Shown: positions 17,506 through 26,792 of the stretch, one piece after another | Layout of the letters: the number at the start of each line of letters is the position of its first letter | Numbering within the stretch: the first letter of the stretch is position 1 | DNA from: Methanobrevibacter sp. | Lineage (GTDB): Archaea > Methanobacteriota > Methanobacteria > Methanobacteriales > Methanobacteriaceae | Assembly (NCBI GenBank): GCA_017407115.1 | Contig: JAFQXD010000003.1 | Coordinates: 1 to 37,907, forward strand | DNA: 37,907 nucleotides | Direction: 5' to 3' | Notes under the pieces: model-generated | Database searches by the model: none | Seen by the model: the letters and a program-made list of their open reading frames with translations, nothing else | What the model was told of the DNA's origin: nothing | Made by a program: the position numbers and the translations under genes

Positions 17506-19932
17506 ATGATGGTAAATAGATGTTATGATGCTGATTGTGCGGATGAGAACTGCCACAATCCAAAGCATTACAACTACATCTGTTTTGACCCGGAATGTGA
17601 CGATATTCACTGTAAGAATTCTAATCATTATGATAAACAGTTACTCAAAGATTATCAGGAAAAAACTGATTTAAGTGTATTTGACCATCGTGAAGAAATA
17701 GATTATGATGAAGATGTTGAAATAAGTCTTTGTGGTTGTCCAGATTGTGCAGATGATGACCATGACCATGACCACGGCCATGACCATGACCACGGCCATG
17801 AGCATCATCATGACCATAAGCACGAAGATGCTTGTTCTGATGAGTCTTGTGATTGTCATGACCATGAGCATGAGCATAGTCATGAGCATGAGCATCATCA
17901 TGACCATGAGGATGTTTGTAGTGATGAGTCTTGTGATTGTCATGACCATGACCATGATGATGTTGAATTTAGCCTTTGTGGTTGTCCGGATTGTGCAGAT
18001 GATGACCATGACCACGACCATGGGGATGAGGAGTTATTGGCTGAAGGAAAGCCATTAATCTCTAATAGACCAATTCAAATCATCGTTGCAAGCGGAATAT
18101 TATTTGCTTTGGGTCATATTTTTGAATGGTTATCATTCAGTCCGACTATCGTAACTGCAACATATATGGTTGGTGCAGTTATTGCAGGTTATGAAATTGC
18201 TATTTTAGCTTACAAATCCCTGGTCAACAGGCACACAATTGGTCCTGCAATGTTAATGTGTATTGCTTGTATTGCATCATTTATCATTGGCCATCCTGAG
18301 GAAGGTGCTGCTGTTACTTTCCTTTATTATATTGCAGAATTTTTAGAAGACTATGCCGAACACAGAGCCAAACGTTCAATCAAATCATTGGTTGAAATAG
18401 CTCCTGATACTGCAAGAGTAAAAGTAGGCGACAAAGAGCAAATTAAAAATGTCGATGAAGTGGATATAGGCGACATAGTTATTGTCAAACCTGGGGATAA
18501 GGTGCCGTTGGACGGTGAAGTCATATCTGGTTCATCTTCAGTTAATCAGGCTTCAATCACCGGTGAAAGCGTACCAGTTTTAAAAGAAGCTGGGGATAAT
18601 GTCTTTTCCGGAACTGTTAATGAAGACGGATATCTGGAAATTAGAGTAACTACTGCTGCTAAAGATTCAGTTATCTCAAAAATCGTAACATTGGTTAAAA
18701 GATCACAACTCAACAGGTCTGAAACAGAGTCATTAGTTGAAAAGGTAGCCAAATATTACACTCCAATTATGATGGTTGCTGCAGCCATTGTAGCGTTTGT
18801 TCCTCCGTTGTTATTTGGACAGAACCTTGTTGATTGGGTTTATAAGGCTCTTTCCCTTTTGGTAATTTCATGTCCTTGTGCATTTTTAATTTCAACTCCG
18901 GTGGGTATGGTATCTGCTATAACTTCCGCTACCAGAAATGGAGTCATTATTAAGGGAAGTACATATGTTGAGGAAATGCGTAACGTCAAAGCGGTCATAT
19001 TTGATAAAACCGGTACTTTAACTGAAGGAAAACTTAAATTCAGTGATGTTGAAGTTTTAAACAGTGATTACTCACAAGAAGACATAGTAAAAATTGCCGC
19101 TTCTCTTGAAGTGCATTCTTCACACCCTATCGCTCAGGCTATTGTGGACTATGCACAAGAAAGTGATATTGTATTCGAGGCTGCTGATGACTTTAGAAAT
19201 GTTCTGGGTAAAGGAATCATTGCCGATATCAATGGAGAACAGTATTATGCTGCAAATGAGTCTTTAATCAAAGAATCCAACTTTGAAGTGTCTCGAGATG
19301 AGATTAACAGGTATTCCGGTGAAGGCAAGACATTAATATTTGTTGGAAATGCCGAAAGCGTATTGGGTATCATTACAGTGTCTGATAAAATCAGAAACAA
19401 CGCTTCACAAGTAATCGGTGATTTAAAAGAGAAAGGTGTACAAACTATAATGCTCACAGGTGACAATAAGGTTGCTGCAAAAAGTGTGGCTTCTGAAATC
19501 GGAATAGACTATGTATATTCTAATCTGATGCCTGAAGACAAACTGAATATCCTGGATACCATTAGAAACAAGTTTGGTGATGTGGCAATGGTCGGTGACG
19601 GTATCAATGATGCTCCGGCACTGGCACGTGCAAATATAGGTATTGCAATGGGTGCGGCAGGTTCCGATGTGGCTATTGAAACAGCGGATGTCGCTTTAAT
19701 GCAGGATGATATATCAAAACTCCCATACTTATTTGCTTTAAGCCACAAGACAATGGGAATTATTAAACAGAACATCACTGTAGCTATTGCAGTTAAATTA
19801 TTATGCGTAATATTGGCTGTTTTAGGAATTATTACACTGATGATGTCTGTTGGTTTTGGTGATTTGGGATTAACCCTTTTGGTTATCCTGAATTCATTTA
19901 GAATTGGAATGGTGAAAGATCCACTATTCTAA
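17506..19932 (+). CDS. P1B-type heavy-metal-exporting ATPase with Cys/His-rich N-terminus (Zn/Cd/Pb class)
   Basis: This 808-residue pump exports divalent metal. The core has SITGES (actuator), SCPCAF (metal site Cys456-Pro-Cys458), DKTGTLTEG (phosphorylated Asp500), SSHPIA (HP motif), GDGINDAPA and a C-terminal GDLGLTLL Asp typical of ZntA/CadA. The first 175 residues contain no HMA ferredoxin-like domain. Instead there are two tandem C-x4-C-x4-C-x4-HY units (C6-C11-C16-H21, C26-C31-C36-H41), then two copies of SLCGCPDCADDDHDHDHG (about 74-91 and 156-173) separated by His-Asp/Glu runs and two CSDESCDCHDH units. Start ATG 17506 follows GGTGAT; ATG 17509 is possible. Preceded by its likely regulator. 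Confidence 0.93.
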   Translation: MMVNRCYDADCADENCHNPKHYNYICFDPECDDIHCKNSNHYDKQLLKDYQEKTDLSVFDHREEIDYDEDVEISLCGCPDCADDDHDHDHGHDHDHGHEHHHDHKHEDACSDESCDCHDHEHEHSHEHEHHHDHEDVCSDESCDCHDHDHDDVEFSLCGCPDCADDDHDHDHGDEELLAEGKPLISNRPIQIIVASGILFALGHIFEWLSFSPTIVTATYMVGAVIAGYEIAILAYKSLVNRHTIGPAMLMCIACIASFIIGHPEEGAAVTFLYYIAEFLEDYAEHRAKRSIKSLVEIAPDTARVKVGDKEQIKNVDEVDIGDIVIVKPGDKVPLDGEVISGSSSVNQASITGESVPVLKEAGDNVFSGTVNEDGYLEIRVTTAAKDSVISKIVTLVKRSQLNRSETESLVEKVAKYYTPIMMVAAAIVAFVPPLLFGQNLVDWVYKALSLLVISCPCAFLISTPVGMVSAITSATRNGVIIKGSTYVEEMRNVKAVIFDKTGTLTEGKLKFSDVEVLNSDYSQEDIVKIAASLEVHSSHPIAQAIVDYAQESDIVFEAADDFRNVLGKGIIADINGEQYYAANESLIKESNFEVSRDEINRYSGEGKTLIFVGNAESVLGIITVSDKIRNNASQVIGDLKEKGVQTIMLTGDNKVAAKSVASEIGIDYVYSNLMPEDKLNILDTIRNKFGDVAMVGDGINDAPALARANIGIAMGAAGSDVAIETADVALMQDDISKLPYLFALSHKTMGIIKQNITVAIAVKLLCVILAVLGIITLMMSVGFGDLGLTLLVILNSFRIGMVKDPLF
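17732..18027 (+). repeat. In-frame repeats encoding Cys/His metal-binding modules
   Basis: DNA encoding CGCPDCADDDHDHDH occurs near 17732-17778 and again near 17980-18018, and DNA encoding CSDESCDCHDH occurs near 17833-17863 and 17917-17947. Runs of CATGAC/CATGAG hexamers fill the rest. The near-identical copies point to recent slippage or unequal recombination within the gene. Confidence 0.8.
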
Positions 19933-20028
19933 TCATTTTTTTCTTTTTTTTTAAATCATTTTCAACTTCTTTTTTTTGTTTTAACTTTTCATTTTAAAAA
20001 TTTTTTATTAATTCAATTCAATTTTCAG

Positions 20029-20178
20029 AAATATTTAAATACTTTTGATTAGATAGTATTCTTGTGTAATATCTTATTAAAAAAAAGTATTACTTATATA
20101 ATAATTTTTTATAATTTAGTAATACTCAAGACAGATATTGCTTAATATTTTTATAATTGATTATTAATGAGGAAAAAA
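20029..20178 (+). promoter_or_regulatory. Promoter and two-part operator of the nickel/peptide-type ABC operon
   Basis: AGTATTACT (20086-20094) and its reverse complement AGTAATACT (20118-20126) are separated by exactly 23 bases. The spacer holds TATA-like sequence (TTATATAAT, then TTTTTATAAT near 20106-20114). The identical arms and spacing recur before the GNAT gene at 26840-26880. Another partial copy, AGTATTC, lies at 20055. GAGG at 20169-20172 is the ribosome binding site, favouring the ATG at 20179. Confidence 0.65.
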
Positions 20179-21780
20179 ATGGACAAAAAATATATTATCG
20201 GTGCAGTAGTTGCTGTTATTGCCATTGTTGCTATAGCTGCAATTGCTTTAGGCGGAGGCAGTACAGAACGAGCCCCTAATGAATTGGTGACTTGTGTAGC
20301 TGCTCACGGTGAAGAACCTGAATATGGTTTTGACCCAATGCACGGTTGGGGATACCACGATTCCGGAACTGAGCCTCTTATACAAAGTACACTTCTTAAA
20401 AGAGATGCAAACAATAATTTCGTAGAAGATTTGGCGGTTAATTATACAATTTCTGATGATTATACAGTTTATACAGTTACTATACGTGATGATGTAAACT
20501 TCACTGACGGAACAAAATTAACTGCAGAGGATGTAGCGTTCTCATATAACAAATCTAAAGAATTGGGAGAAGGAGCAGATTTAAGCTCACTTGAAGAAGT
20601 TAAAGTAGATGGAAACAATGTGATATTTGTTTTAAACAAACCTGATTCAACATTTATCAACAAATTGACTGATGTCGGTATTGTTCCTGCAGCAAGTTAC
20701 AATGAAGACACATATGGTCAAAACCCAATCGGTTCAGGACCTTATAAATTGGTTCAATGGGATAAAGGACAACAATACATCTTAGAAAGAAATCCTGATT
20801 ACTATGGACCACAACCATACTTTGAAAGAATTACCAACCTTTTCCTTGACTCTGATTCAGCATTTGCAGCAGTTAAAAACGGTGATGTGGACATCGCTGA
20901 AGTCCCACTAGCATATGCAAACGAAACAGTTGAAGGATACCACCTGGAATACTTCGATTCTATTGATGTACGTGGAATTTCACTGCCAACACAAATGGCT
21001 ACTGGTAATGTAAGTGAAGATAATATTACTATCGGTAATAATGTAACAGGTGATGAAGCTATAAGGGAAGCCTTGAATGTAGGTATTAACAGAACTGCAT
21101 TAATTGATGGTGCATTCAATGGTTACGGTAATGTTTCATACAATGGTGTAGCTAACCAATTGCCATGGGCATTTTGTTCCACATTCACTGACGGTAACAT
21201 AGAAGAAGCGAAAAATATTCTCGCAGAAGCAGGATGGAATGATACTGATGGAGATGGAATTGTAGAGAAAAACGGTACAAAAGCTTCATTCTCAGTCTAT
21301 TATAATGCTAAAGCATCTGAAAGACAAGCTATTGCAGTTGCCGTTTCTGAACAAGCTAAACAATTAGGTATAGAAATTACTCCTGTAGGTGGAAGTTGGG
21401 ATGATATTGATCCTAATAAATTCAGTCAAGGTGTAGTATGGGGATTCGGTTCAGCTGATCCATTTGCAGTTGAACACCAATATGATTCAAGAGTGGCATG
21501 GGTAGGATATGATAATCCTGAAGGACTCAATGATTCTTCAGTAGATTCATTAATTGATTCCGCTATGGCTCAGGATGCTAACTCTTCATACGCTACCTGG
21601 TCTCAAGCAGCTCAACAAGCTAATTCACACTATCCATACTTGTGGATTGGATCTGTAGACTACACTTACTTTGTCAGTGATAATTTAAACATTTCCAACA
21701 GCACACATCTCATATATCCTCATGGTGGAGATATTTGGGGTAACATCTACGATTGGAACCGTATATCTACAGGCAATTAA
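20179..21780 (+). CDS. ABC transporter substrate-binding protein, family 5 (nickel/peptide type)
   Basis: This 533-residue solute-binding protein is of the DppA/NikA/OppA family. A single N-terminal hydrophobic helix (after MDKKYII) followed by GGGSTERAP anchors it outside the membrane; there is no lipobox cysteine. Family segments include GTEPLIQSTLLKRD, YTVTIRDDVNFTDGTKLTAEDVAFSYN, NPIGSGPYKLVQWDKGQQYILERNPDYYG and EAIREALNVGINRTALI. It is first in an operon with two permeases and two ATPases. Nickel, other chelated metals or peptides are all possible ligands. A nickel-type role fits a methanogen, but no nickel-binding residue can be recognised. The ATG at 20179 is preferred to 20167. Confidence 0.85.
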   Translation: MDKKYIIGAVVAVIAIVAIAAIALGGGSTERAPNELVTCVAAHGEEPEYGFDPMHGWGYHDSGTEPLIQSTLLKRDANNNFVEDLAVNYTISDDYTVYTVTIRDDVNFTDGTKLTAEDVAFSYNKSKELGEGADLSSLEEVKVDGNNVIFVLNKPDSTFINKLTDVGIVPAASYNEDTYGQNPIGSGPYKLVQWDKGQQYILERNPDYYGPQPYFERITNLFLDSDSAFAAVKNGDVDIAEVPLAYANETVEGYHLEYFDSIDVRGISLPTQMATGNVSEDNITIGNNVTGDEAIREALNVGINRTALIDGAFNGYGNVSYNGVANQLPWAFCSTFTDGNIEEAKNILAEAGWNDTDGDGIVEKNGTKASFSVYYNAKASERQAIAVAVSEQAKQLGIEITPVGGSWDDIDPNKFSQGVVWGFGSADPFAVEHQYDSRVAWVGYDNPEGLNDSSVDSLIDSAMAQDANSSYATWSQAAQQANSHYPYLWIGSVDYTYFVSDNLNISNSTHLIYPHGGDIWGNIYDWNRISTGN

Positions 21781-21784
21781 ATTT

Positions 21785-21818
21785 AATGGTTTATTTTTCA
21801 ATAAACCATTTTTTTATT
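21785..21818 (+). terminator. Hairpin terminator/attenuator after the binding-protein gene
   Basis: AATGGTTTATT (21785-21795) pairs perfectly with AATAAACCATT (21800-21810) over a TTTC loop, followed by a T run. Placed between the binding-protein and permease genes, it probably gives excess binding protein relative to the membrane parts, as in many importer operons. Confidence 0.65.
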
Positions 21819-21845
21819 CTTTTTTTTTGAACAAATTTATATGAG

Positions 21846-22840
21846 ATGATTAAAATTAACAATAAAAAATTAGCTAAATTTTTAGGATTTAAAGCTATTG
21901 GATTACTAATTTTATTAATTGTTATTGCTGCAATAAGTTTTATCATGATTCAATTATCTCCAATTGACCCTGTAAAAGCTTATCTTGGACAAAGAATTGT
22001 CAGTCAGGAACAATTGGCAATTATGGGTGAGTATTGGGGAACAAATTTATCATTGGGTGAAAGAGTATTAGGATGGCTTCAAACCTTGGCGTCTGGAAGT
22101 ATGGGCTTTTCATTAATCTACAGGACACCGGTTACTGAAGTAATCATGCAAAAATTCACCGCTTCCTTAACTCTCATGGTGGTCTCATGGATAATTTCAG
22201 GGGTCGTTGGTTTTGGATTAGGTGTGATTGCAGGCGCAAAAGAGGGTTCCTGGGCTGATAAGGCAATTAAAACTTATTGTTATATTTACAGTCTTCACCT
22301 ACATTTTGGATAGGATTAGTACTTTTAATGGTTTTTTCAGTATATTTACATTGGTTCCCAATTGGACTGTCAGTTCCTATTGGACAGTTATCTGACACGG
22401 TTACATTTTGGCAATGGTTATACAGATTGATTTTGCCTGCGATGACTTTGAGCATTGTTGGAATTGCTTCTCTTACTATGTATACTAGAGATAAGCTTAT
22501 AAATGTCAAAAAAAGTGATTATTTCTTGTTCGCACAGGCTAGAGGTGAAAGTTTTTGGGGAATAATAAAAAATCACGGAATCAGAAACATTTTGCTTCCT
22601 GCAATTTCAATTCAATTCTTATCATTCAATGAGTTGTTCGGTGGAACAATTCTTGTTGAACAGGTATTTGCATACCCTGGAATAGGCCAGGCAACTGTTG
22701 CAGCAGGCCTAAGGTCTGATGTTCCATTATTGTTGGGCATTGTTATTGTAAGTACCATTTTTGTGTTTGTAGGAAATCTCCTTGCGGACATAATTTACCA
22801 ATATGTCGATCCAAGATTAAGAGGTGAGGATGATGAGTGA
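21846..22840 (+). pseudogene. ABC permease, DppB/NikB type, single-base frameshift
   Basis: The gene is readable in two frames. The first (21846 to about 22286) covers the N-terminal helix, IQLSPIDPVKAYLG and the transmembrane region up to AIKTYCYI. The second (about 22286-22840) continues with LQSSPTFWIGLVLLMVF, the EAA-like region and the C-terminus DPRLRGEDDE. Restoring one T in the TTT at 22285-22287 joins them into a normal permease of about 331 residues reading CYILQSSPTFWIG. It sits at the expected place in the operon. The missing base may be a sequencing error in a short T run or a true inactivating mutation. A programmed frameshift is unlikely because no canonical slippery heptamer is present. 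Confidence 0.8.
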
Positions 22841-23684
22841 AATGCCATGGTATAATAAGGGATTGTTCAGTAGCTTAAACTTAAGGCAAAAAACACTTTT
22901 GACCATTGGTCTTACTGCATTTGTTTTAATAGTCATTTTCATCAGTGGTACATTAATCAACGCCAATTTGCCAACCAATTTTGCTATAAAAATGCAGCCT
23001 CCTTCATTTGAACATCTTTTCGGTACTGATTGGATGGGAAGGGACATGTTCATAAGAACAATTAAAGGTTTAAGTTTAAGTATAGTGATTGGTTTGGGCG
23101 CTTCTATAATTTCAAGCATTATAGCTACAATTCTGGCATTTGTTGCAAGTATTAACAGGGTCTGCGATGAATTCGTATCCTGGTTAATTGACCTTTTCGC
23201 ATCAATACCACATATTCTGCTGATTATGATGATATCAATCGCATTAGGTAAAGGAGCATTTGGTGTAACAATGGCAGTAGCATTCTCACATTGGGTAAAT
23301 CTCACAAGAGTTCTCAGGGCAGAAGTACTGCAAATCAACACATCCGAATATGTTGCATTATCTAAAAGGTTTGGTAAAAGCAAATTATGGATTGCAAAAG
23401 AACATATTTTGCCTTTAGTTTTATCTCAGATATTTGTAGGAACCTTGCTTGTATTTCCACATGCAATTATGCACGAATCAAGCGTAACATTCTTAGGTTT
23501 TGGTTTGTCACCTCATGAACCTGCAGTTGGTATTATATTGGCGGAATCAATGTCTTATCTTGCAATGGGCGCTTGGTGGTTAGCATTCTTCCCAGGTATT
23601 TCATTGCTGATTGTGGTGTTGTTGTTTGATATTATGGGAGAAAATTTAAAACGATTATTTGATCCTTCAGAGGCGAATAACTAG
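22833..23684 (+). CDS. ABC permease, DppC/NikC type
   Basis: This is an approximately 283-residue second permease of the importer, with an N-terminal helix (about 17-40) then five more helices. FGTDWMGRDMFIRTIKG is the hallmark of DppC/NikC proteins. ALSKRFGKSKLWIAKEHILP is the ATPase-coupling EAA loop, and HESSVTFLGFGLSPHEPAVGIILAES is the conserved C-terminal segment. The ATG at 22833 is chosen because GAGGTG lies 6 bases upstream; it overlaps the end of the preceding permease frame by 8 bases. GTG 22824 and ATG 22830 are alternatives. Confidence 0.92.
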   Translation: MSEMPWYNKGLFSSLNLRQKTLLTIGLTAFVLIVIFISGTLINANLPTNFAIKMQPPSFEHLFGTDWMGRDMFIRTIKGLSLSIVIGLGASIISSIIATILAFVASINRVCDEFVSWLIDLFASIPHILLIMMISIALGKGAFGVTMAVAFSHWVNLTRVLRAEVLQINTSEYVALSKRFGKSKLWIAKEHILPLVLSQIFVGTLLVFPHAIMHESSVTFLGFGLSPHEPAVGIILAESMSYLAMGAWWLAFFPGISLLIVVLLFDIMGENLKRLFDPSEANN

Positions 23685-23698
23685 ATTTTGGTGATATT

Positions 23699-24646
23699 AT
23701 GGCAAATCTATTAGAAGTAAATCATTTATCAATATCTTTTACACAATACGTTCAAGGATTAAATAGGAATGAATCTAAGGTAATATCTGATTTAACAATT
23801 GATGTTGATGAAAGTGAAATTGTTGCAATCCTGGGTTCCAGCGGTTCAGGTAAAAGTCTTTTAGCTCATTCAATATTGGGAATATTACCATACAATTCCA
23901 ATGTGACAGGAGAACTTAAATATAAAGGTCAGGTTCTAAATCAGGAATTGAAAGAGAAATTAAGGGGTAAAGAAATCTGTTTAATACCTCAATCAGTAAA
24001 TTTCTTGGACCCTTTAATGAAAGTATCAGAACAGGCTATTGGTGAATGCAAAGACGAAAAAGAACATGCGCAGAAAAAGTCAAGGCAAAGGGAAATCTTT
24101 GGTAAATATAGATTGGATGAAAGCGTAGATGATTTATATCCTTTTGAATTGTCTGGAGGTATGGCAAGAAAGGTATTATTGTCAACTGCATTAATTGGCA
24201 ATCCGGATTTATTGATTGCGGATGAACCGACTCCGGGTCTTGATGCAAAAAGTGTTGAAGAAACAATTCAGGATATAAGGAATTTAAAAGAGCATGGTAA
24301 GGGTGTTTTATTAATTACACACGAAATCGATGTTGCCCTAAAAACTGCAGATAGAATTGCAATTTTCTATTCAGGGTATGTGATTGAGATAAACAAAGTG
24401 GAAAACTTTAAAAATGCCAATAATCTATTGCACCCATACACTAAAGCTTTAATTAATTCACTGCCTAGATATGGTTTCAATTTAACTGAAGGTGTTCAAC
24501 CTTTAGGTGAAGTTTCAGGATGTCCGTATTACGAAAACTGTCCGATACGCCTGGATAAATGTGAGAATAATATACCTCAATTAGAAGAGCATGACGGGGT
24601 AATGATTAGATGTTTCAATTTTAAGGAGGGGAATGATGGATCTTAA
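23699..24646 (+). CDS. ABC ATPase, DppD/NikD type
   Basis: This 315-residue ATPase has Walker A GSSGSGKSL, signature LSGGMARKV, Walker B LLIADEPTPGLD and switch His in LLITHE. The C-terminal cysteine-bearing tail GCPYYENCPIRLDKC is the oligopeptide/dipeptide/nickel ABC C-terminal motif, which can carry an Fe-S cluster in relatives. The third signature position reads GGMARKV where GGQxQR is usual, as often in NikD proteins. The start follows GGTGATATT. The gene overlaps the next ATPase gene slightly. Confidence 0.92.
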   Translation: MANLLEVNHLSISFTQYVQGLNRNESKVISDLTIDVDESEIVAILGSSGSGKSLLAHSILGILPYNSNVTGELKYKGQVLNQELKEKLRGKEICLIPQSVNFLDPLMKVSEQAIGECKDEKEHAQKKSRQREIFGKYRLDESVDDLYPFELSGGMARKVLLSTALIGNPDLLIADEPTPGLDAKSVEETIQDIRNLKEHGKGVLLITHEIDVALKTADRIAIFYSGYVIEINKVENFKNANNLLHPYTKALINSLPRYGFNLTEGVQPLGEVSGCPYYENCPIRLDKCENNIPQLEEHDGVMIRCFNFKEGNDGS

Positions 24647-25247
24647 GGCAGAAAATATTTCTTTTTCATATAATAAAAAAAGACAAATATTAAAGGATGT
24701 TTCATTATCCCTTAATAGCAATCAGATAGTGGGTTTAATCGGAGATAGTGGTAGTGGAAAGTCCACATTATGCAAAATTATCTCAGGTTATATCTCTAAT
24801 TATTCTGGAAAAGTTACATTGGACGATAAGGAAATTCCAGATAAGGATTATTATCCTGTGCAATTAATTTTCCAACATCCGGAAAAGACAATGAATCCTA
24901 AATGGAAAATGGATAAAGTATTGAATGAGGCTTGGGCCCCTACACAGGAATTGAAAGACACTTTCGGTCTCAAGGATTCCTGGTTAACCCGTTGGCCTAA
25001 TGAACTTTCCGGTGGGGAATTGCAGCGTTTCAGTATATTGAGGGCTCTCAATCCAAAAACAAAATTCATCATTGCCGATGAGATAAGCACTATGCTTGAT
25101 GCAGTAACACAGGTGCAGATATGGGATGCACTTATCAAACATTGCAGAACAAACAATATTGGAATATTGGCAGTTAGCCATGATCCGGAATTGCTTGAAG
25201 TCATATGTGATGATATTTTGTATTTTAAGGATATTAACCATATTTAA
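24636..25247 (+). CDS. ABC ATPase, DppF/NikE type, short
   Basis: This is an approximately 203-residue ATPase with Walker A GDSGSGKST, signature LSGGELQR, Walker B FIIADEISTMLD and switch His in AVSHD. It is shorter than DppF (about 320) and lacks the Cys tail, ending soon after the switch, as NikE-like proteins do. The start ATG 24636 is placed 6 bases after AAGGAGG (24623-24629); ATG 24633 is the other candidate. It is the last gene of the importer operon and is followed by a strong hairpin terminator. Confidence 0.9.
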   Translation: MDLKAENISFSYNKKRQILKDVSLSLNSNQIVGLIGDSGSGKSTLCKIISGYISNYSGKVTLDDKEIPDKDYYPVQLIFQHPEKTMNPKWKMDKVLNEAWAPTQELKDTFGLKDSWLTRWPNELSGGELQRFSILRALNPKTKFIIADEISTMLDAVTQVQIWDALIKHCRTNNIGILAVSHDPELLEVICDDILYFKDINHI

Positions 25248-25263
25248 CTGTTTATTGCTTTTA

Positions 25264-25290
25264 GGGAGAGTTTAAATCTCCCATTTTTTA
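25264..25290 (+). terminator. Terminator of the importer operon
   Basis: GGGAGA (25264-25269) pairs with TCTCCC (25277-25282) over GTTTAAA, followed by ATTTTTTATATTTTTATTT. The GC-rich stem plus T run in AT-rich DNA is a clear intrinsic-type terminator. Confidence 0.7.
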
Positions 25291-25378
25291 TATTTTTATT
25301 TCTATTTTTTTTATGTAGGAAATACTAGAAAACTATTGTATAATTAATTTTATATTGAATATATTTCAATATTTACAT

Positions 25379-26749
25379 ATGAAAAGTAATGAAAATTCAG
25401 AAAGTGTAGATGTTCTTTTGGGAAATCCAAAAAAGGCTTTAATAAATATGGCTATGCCTTTGATTATTTCATTGCTTATTTCAAGTCTTTATAATCTTAT
25501 TGATGCAGCTTGGGTTTCTGGTTTGGGTGCCGATGCTCTTGCAGGCGTTGGATTTTTCACACCAATATTCATGATTTTGGTTGGTTTTGGAAACGGTCTT
25601 GGAGCAGGTTCTTCATTTGCAATATCAAAATATATTGGAGAGGAAAACAAACCAAAAGCAGACAATGCATCAATTCACTCAATTTTATTGGACATTATAA
25701 TTTCAATAATGCTGACTGCAATTCTTTTGGTCTTGCTCGAGCTGATATTGAATGTAATGGGAGCAGGCCAGACCATTTCATATGCAACAGATTATGGAAA
25801 CATTATACTTGCAGGTTCAATATTGATAATCCTTTCGAATGCTTTATATGGGATTTACAGAGGTGAAGGAGACTCCAAAAGACCAATGTATGCCATGATG
25901 GTATCAGCCATTTTAAACATGATTTTAGATCCAATTTTTATTTATAGTTTAGATTTAGGCGTTAGGGGAGCCGCCATTGCAACATTGATATCTGCAGCTT
26001 TCGTGATTTTGATTTTATGTTACTGGTTTTATATTAAAAATGACACTTATCTAAATCCGATTTTAAGCAATTTCAAATTTAAAAGAGATATAAGTCGTGA
26101 CATCATTAAGGTTGGAATTCCGGCAAGCATCCAGCTTTTAAACAATGCCTTTTTTGCAGCGGTTTTCTCAGCTCTTTTGGCATTTTTAAGCTCAACGGAT
26201 TCTGTTGCAGTTTACTCAACGGGCTGGAGAATTGTCATTATTGGCACAACTCCAATTTTAGCTATTGGAACCGCTTTAATCAGTGTTGTTGCGGCAAATT
26301 ATGGGGCTAAAAACTATGAAAACATTAAAATCGCCCATAGGTATGCAATGAAGATTTCCATGATATTCGCTTTTGCGGTTGCAATAGTGACCAATGTATT
26401 TGCAGGAGATCTTGCATCTATTTTTGCATCTTCCTCAACAAGTGTTAGAATAGCACCTGAGCTAACAAGTTTTCTTCAATGGATTGTGATTTATTATCCG
26501 ACAATGGCTGTTGGTGTAGCTTCAACTTATGTTTTCCAGGGAATTGGCAAAGGCATAACTGCAATGTTTCAGACAATCATGCGAGAAACAGGTTTTACAA
26601 TATTTTTTGCGGTTCTATTGGGTGTTGTCCTAAATTATGGTGTTTGGGGAGCATGGATGGGAATTGTTTTAGGTGAAATCGTATCAAACAACCTTACAAT
26701 GATTTGGGCCGATTGGCAAATTAAAAAGCTGATTGATTTAAATGATTAG
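25379..26749 (+). CDS. MATE family efflux transporter
   Basis: This is an approximately 456-residue, twelve-helix transporter of the MATE (DinF/NorM-like) family, which exports cationic drugs or metabolites using Na+ or H+. The N-terminal GNPKKALINMAMPLIISLLISSLYNLIDAAWVSGLGADALAGVGFFTPI is diagnostic in its parts. The second half repeats the pattern around IIKVGIPASIQLLNNAF. The ATG at 25379 is used. TTTTATATTG lies about 27 bases upstream and no ribosome binding site is visible, so the mRNA is probably leaderless. A TTG at 25355 lies inside the TATA region and is unlikely. The substrate is unknown. Confidence 0.92.
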   Translation: MKSNENSESVDVLLGNPKKALINMAMPLIISLLISSLYNLIDAAWVSGLGADALAGVGFFTPIFMILVGFGNGLGAGSSFAISKYIGEENKPKADNASIHSILLDIIISIMLTAILLVLLELILNVMGAGQTISYATDYGNIILAGSILIILSNALYGIYRGEGDSKRPMYAMMVSAILNMILDPIFIYSLDLGVRGAAIATLISAAFVILILCYWFYIKNDTYLNPILSNFKFKRDISRDIIKVGIPASIQLLNNAFFAAVFSALLAFLSSTDSVAVYSTGWRIVIIGTTPILAIGTALISVVAANYGAKNYENIKIAHRYAMKISMIFAFAVAIVTNVFAGDLASIFASSSTSVRIAPELTSFLQWIVIYYPTMAVGVASTYVFQGIGKGITAMFQTIMRETGFTIFFAVLLGVVLNYGVWGAWMGIVLGEIVSNNLTMIWADWQIKKLIDLND

Positions 26750-26792
26750 CATATATTTCATCACTTATTTTTCCAAATAATAAATTTTAAAT

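Noticed and set aside
17671..18058. Long Met/Thr-rich and Met/Val-rich frames on both strands over the His-rich region
   Set aside because: They are produced by the CATGAC/CATGAG hexamer repeats of the P-type ATPase gene read in other frames. They have no promoter or ribosome binding site.
20086..20126. Standard NikR operator
   Set aside because: The half-site GTATTA/TAATAC is similar to GTATGA/TCATAC, but the distance between halves is 27 instead of 16 bases and each arm is palindromic by itself. NikR remains possible but cannot be called.
22277..22290. Programmed -1 frameshift in the permease gene
   Set aside because: ATATTTA is not a canonical slippery heptamer, no downstream pseudoknot is evident and permeases of this family are not known to use recoding. 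Mutation or sequencing error is simpler.
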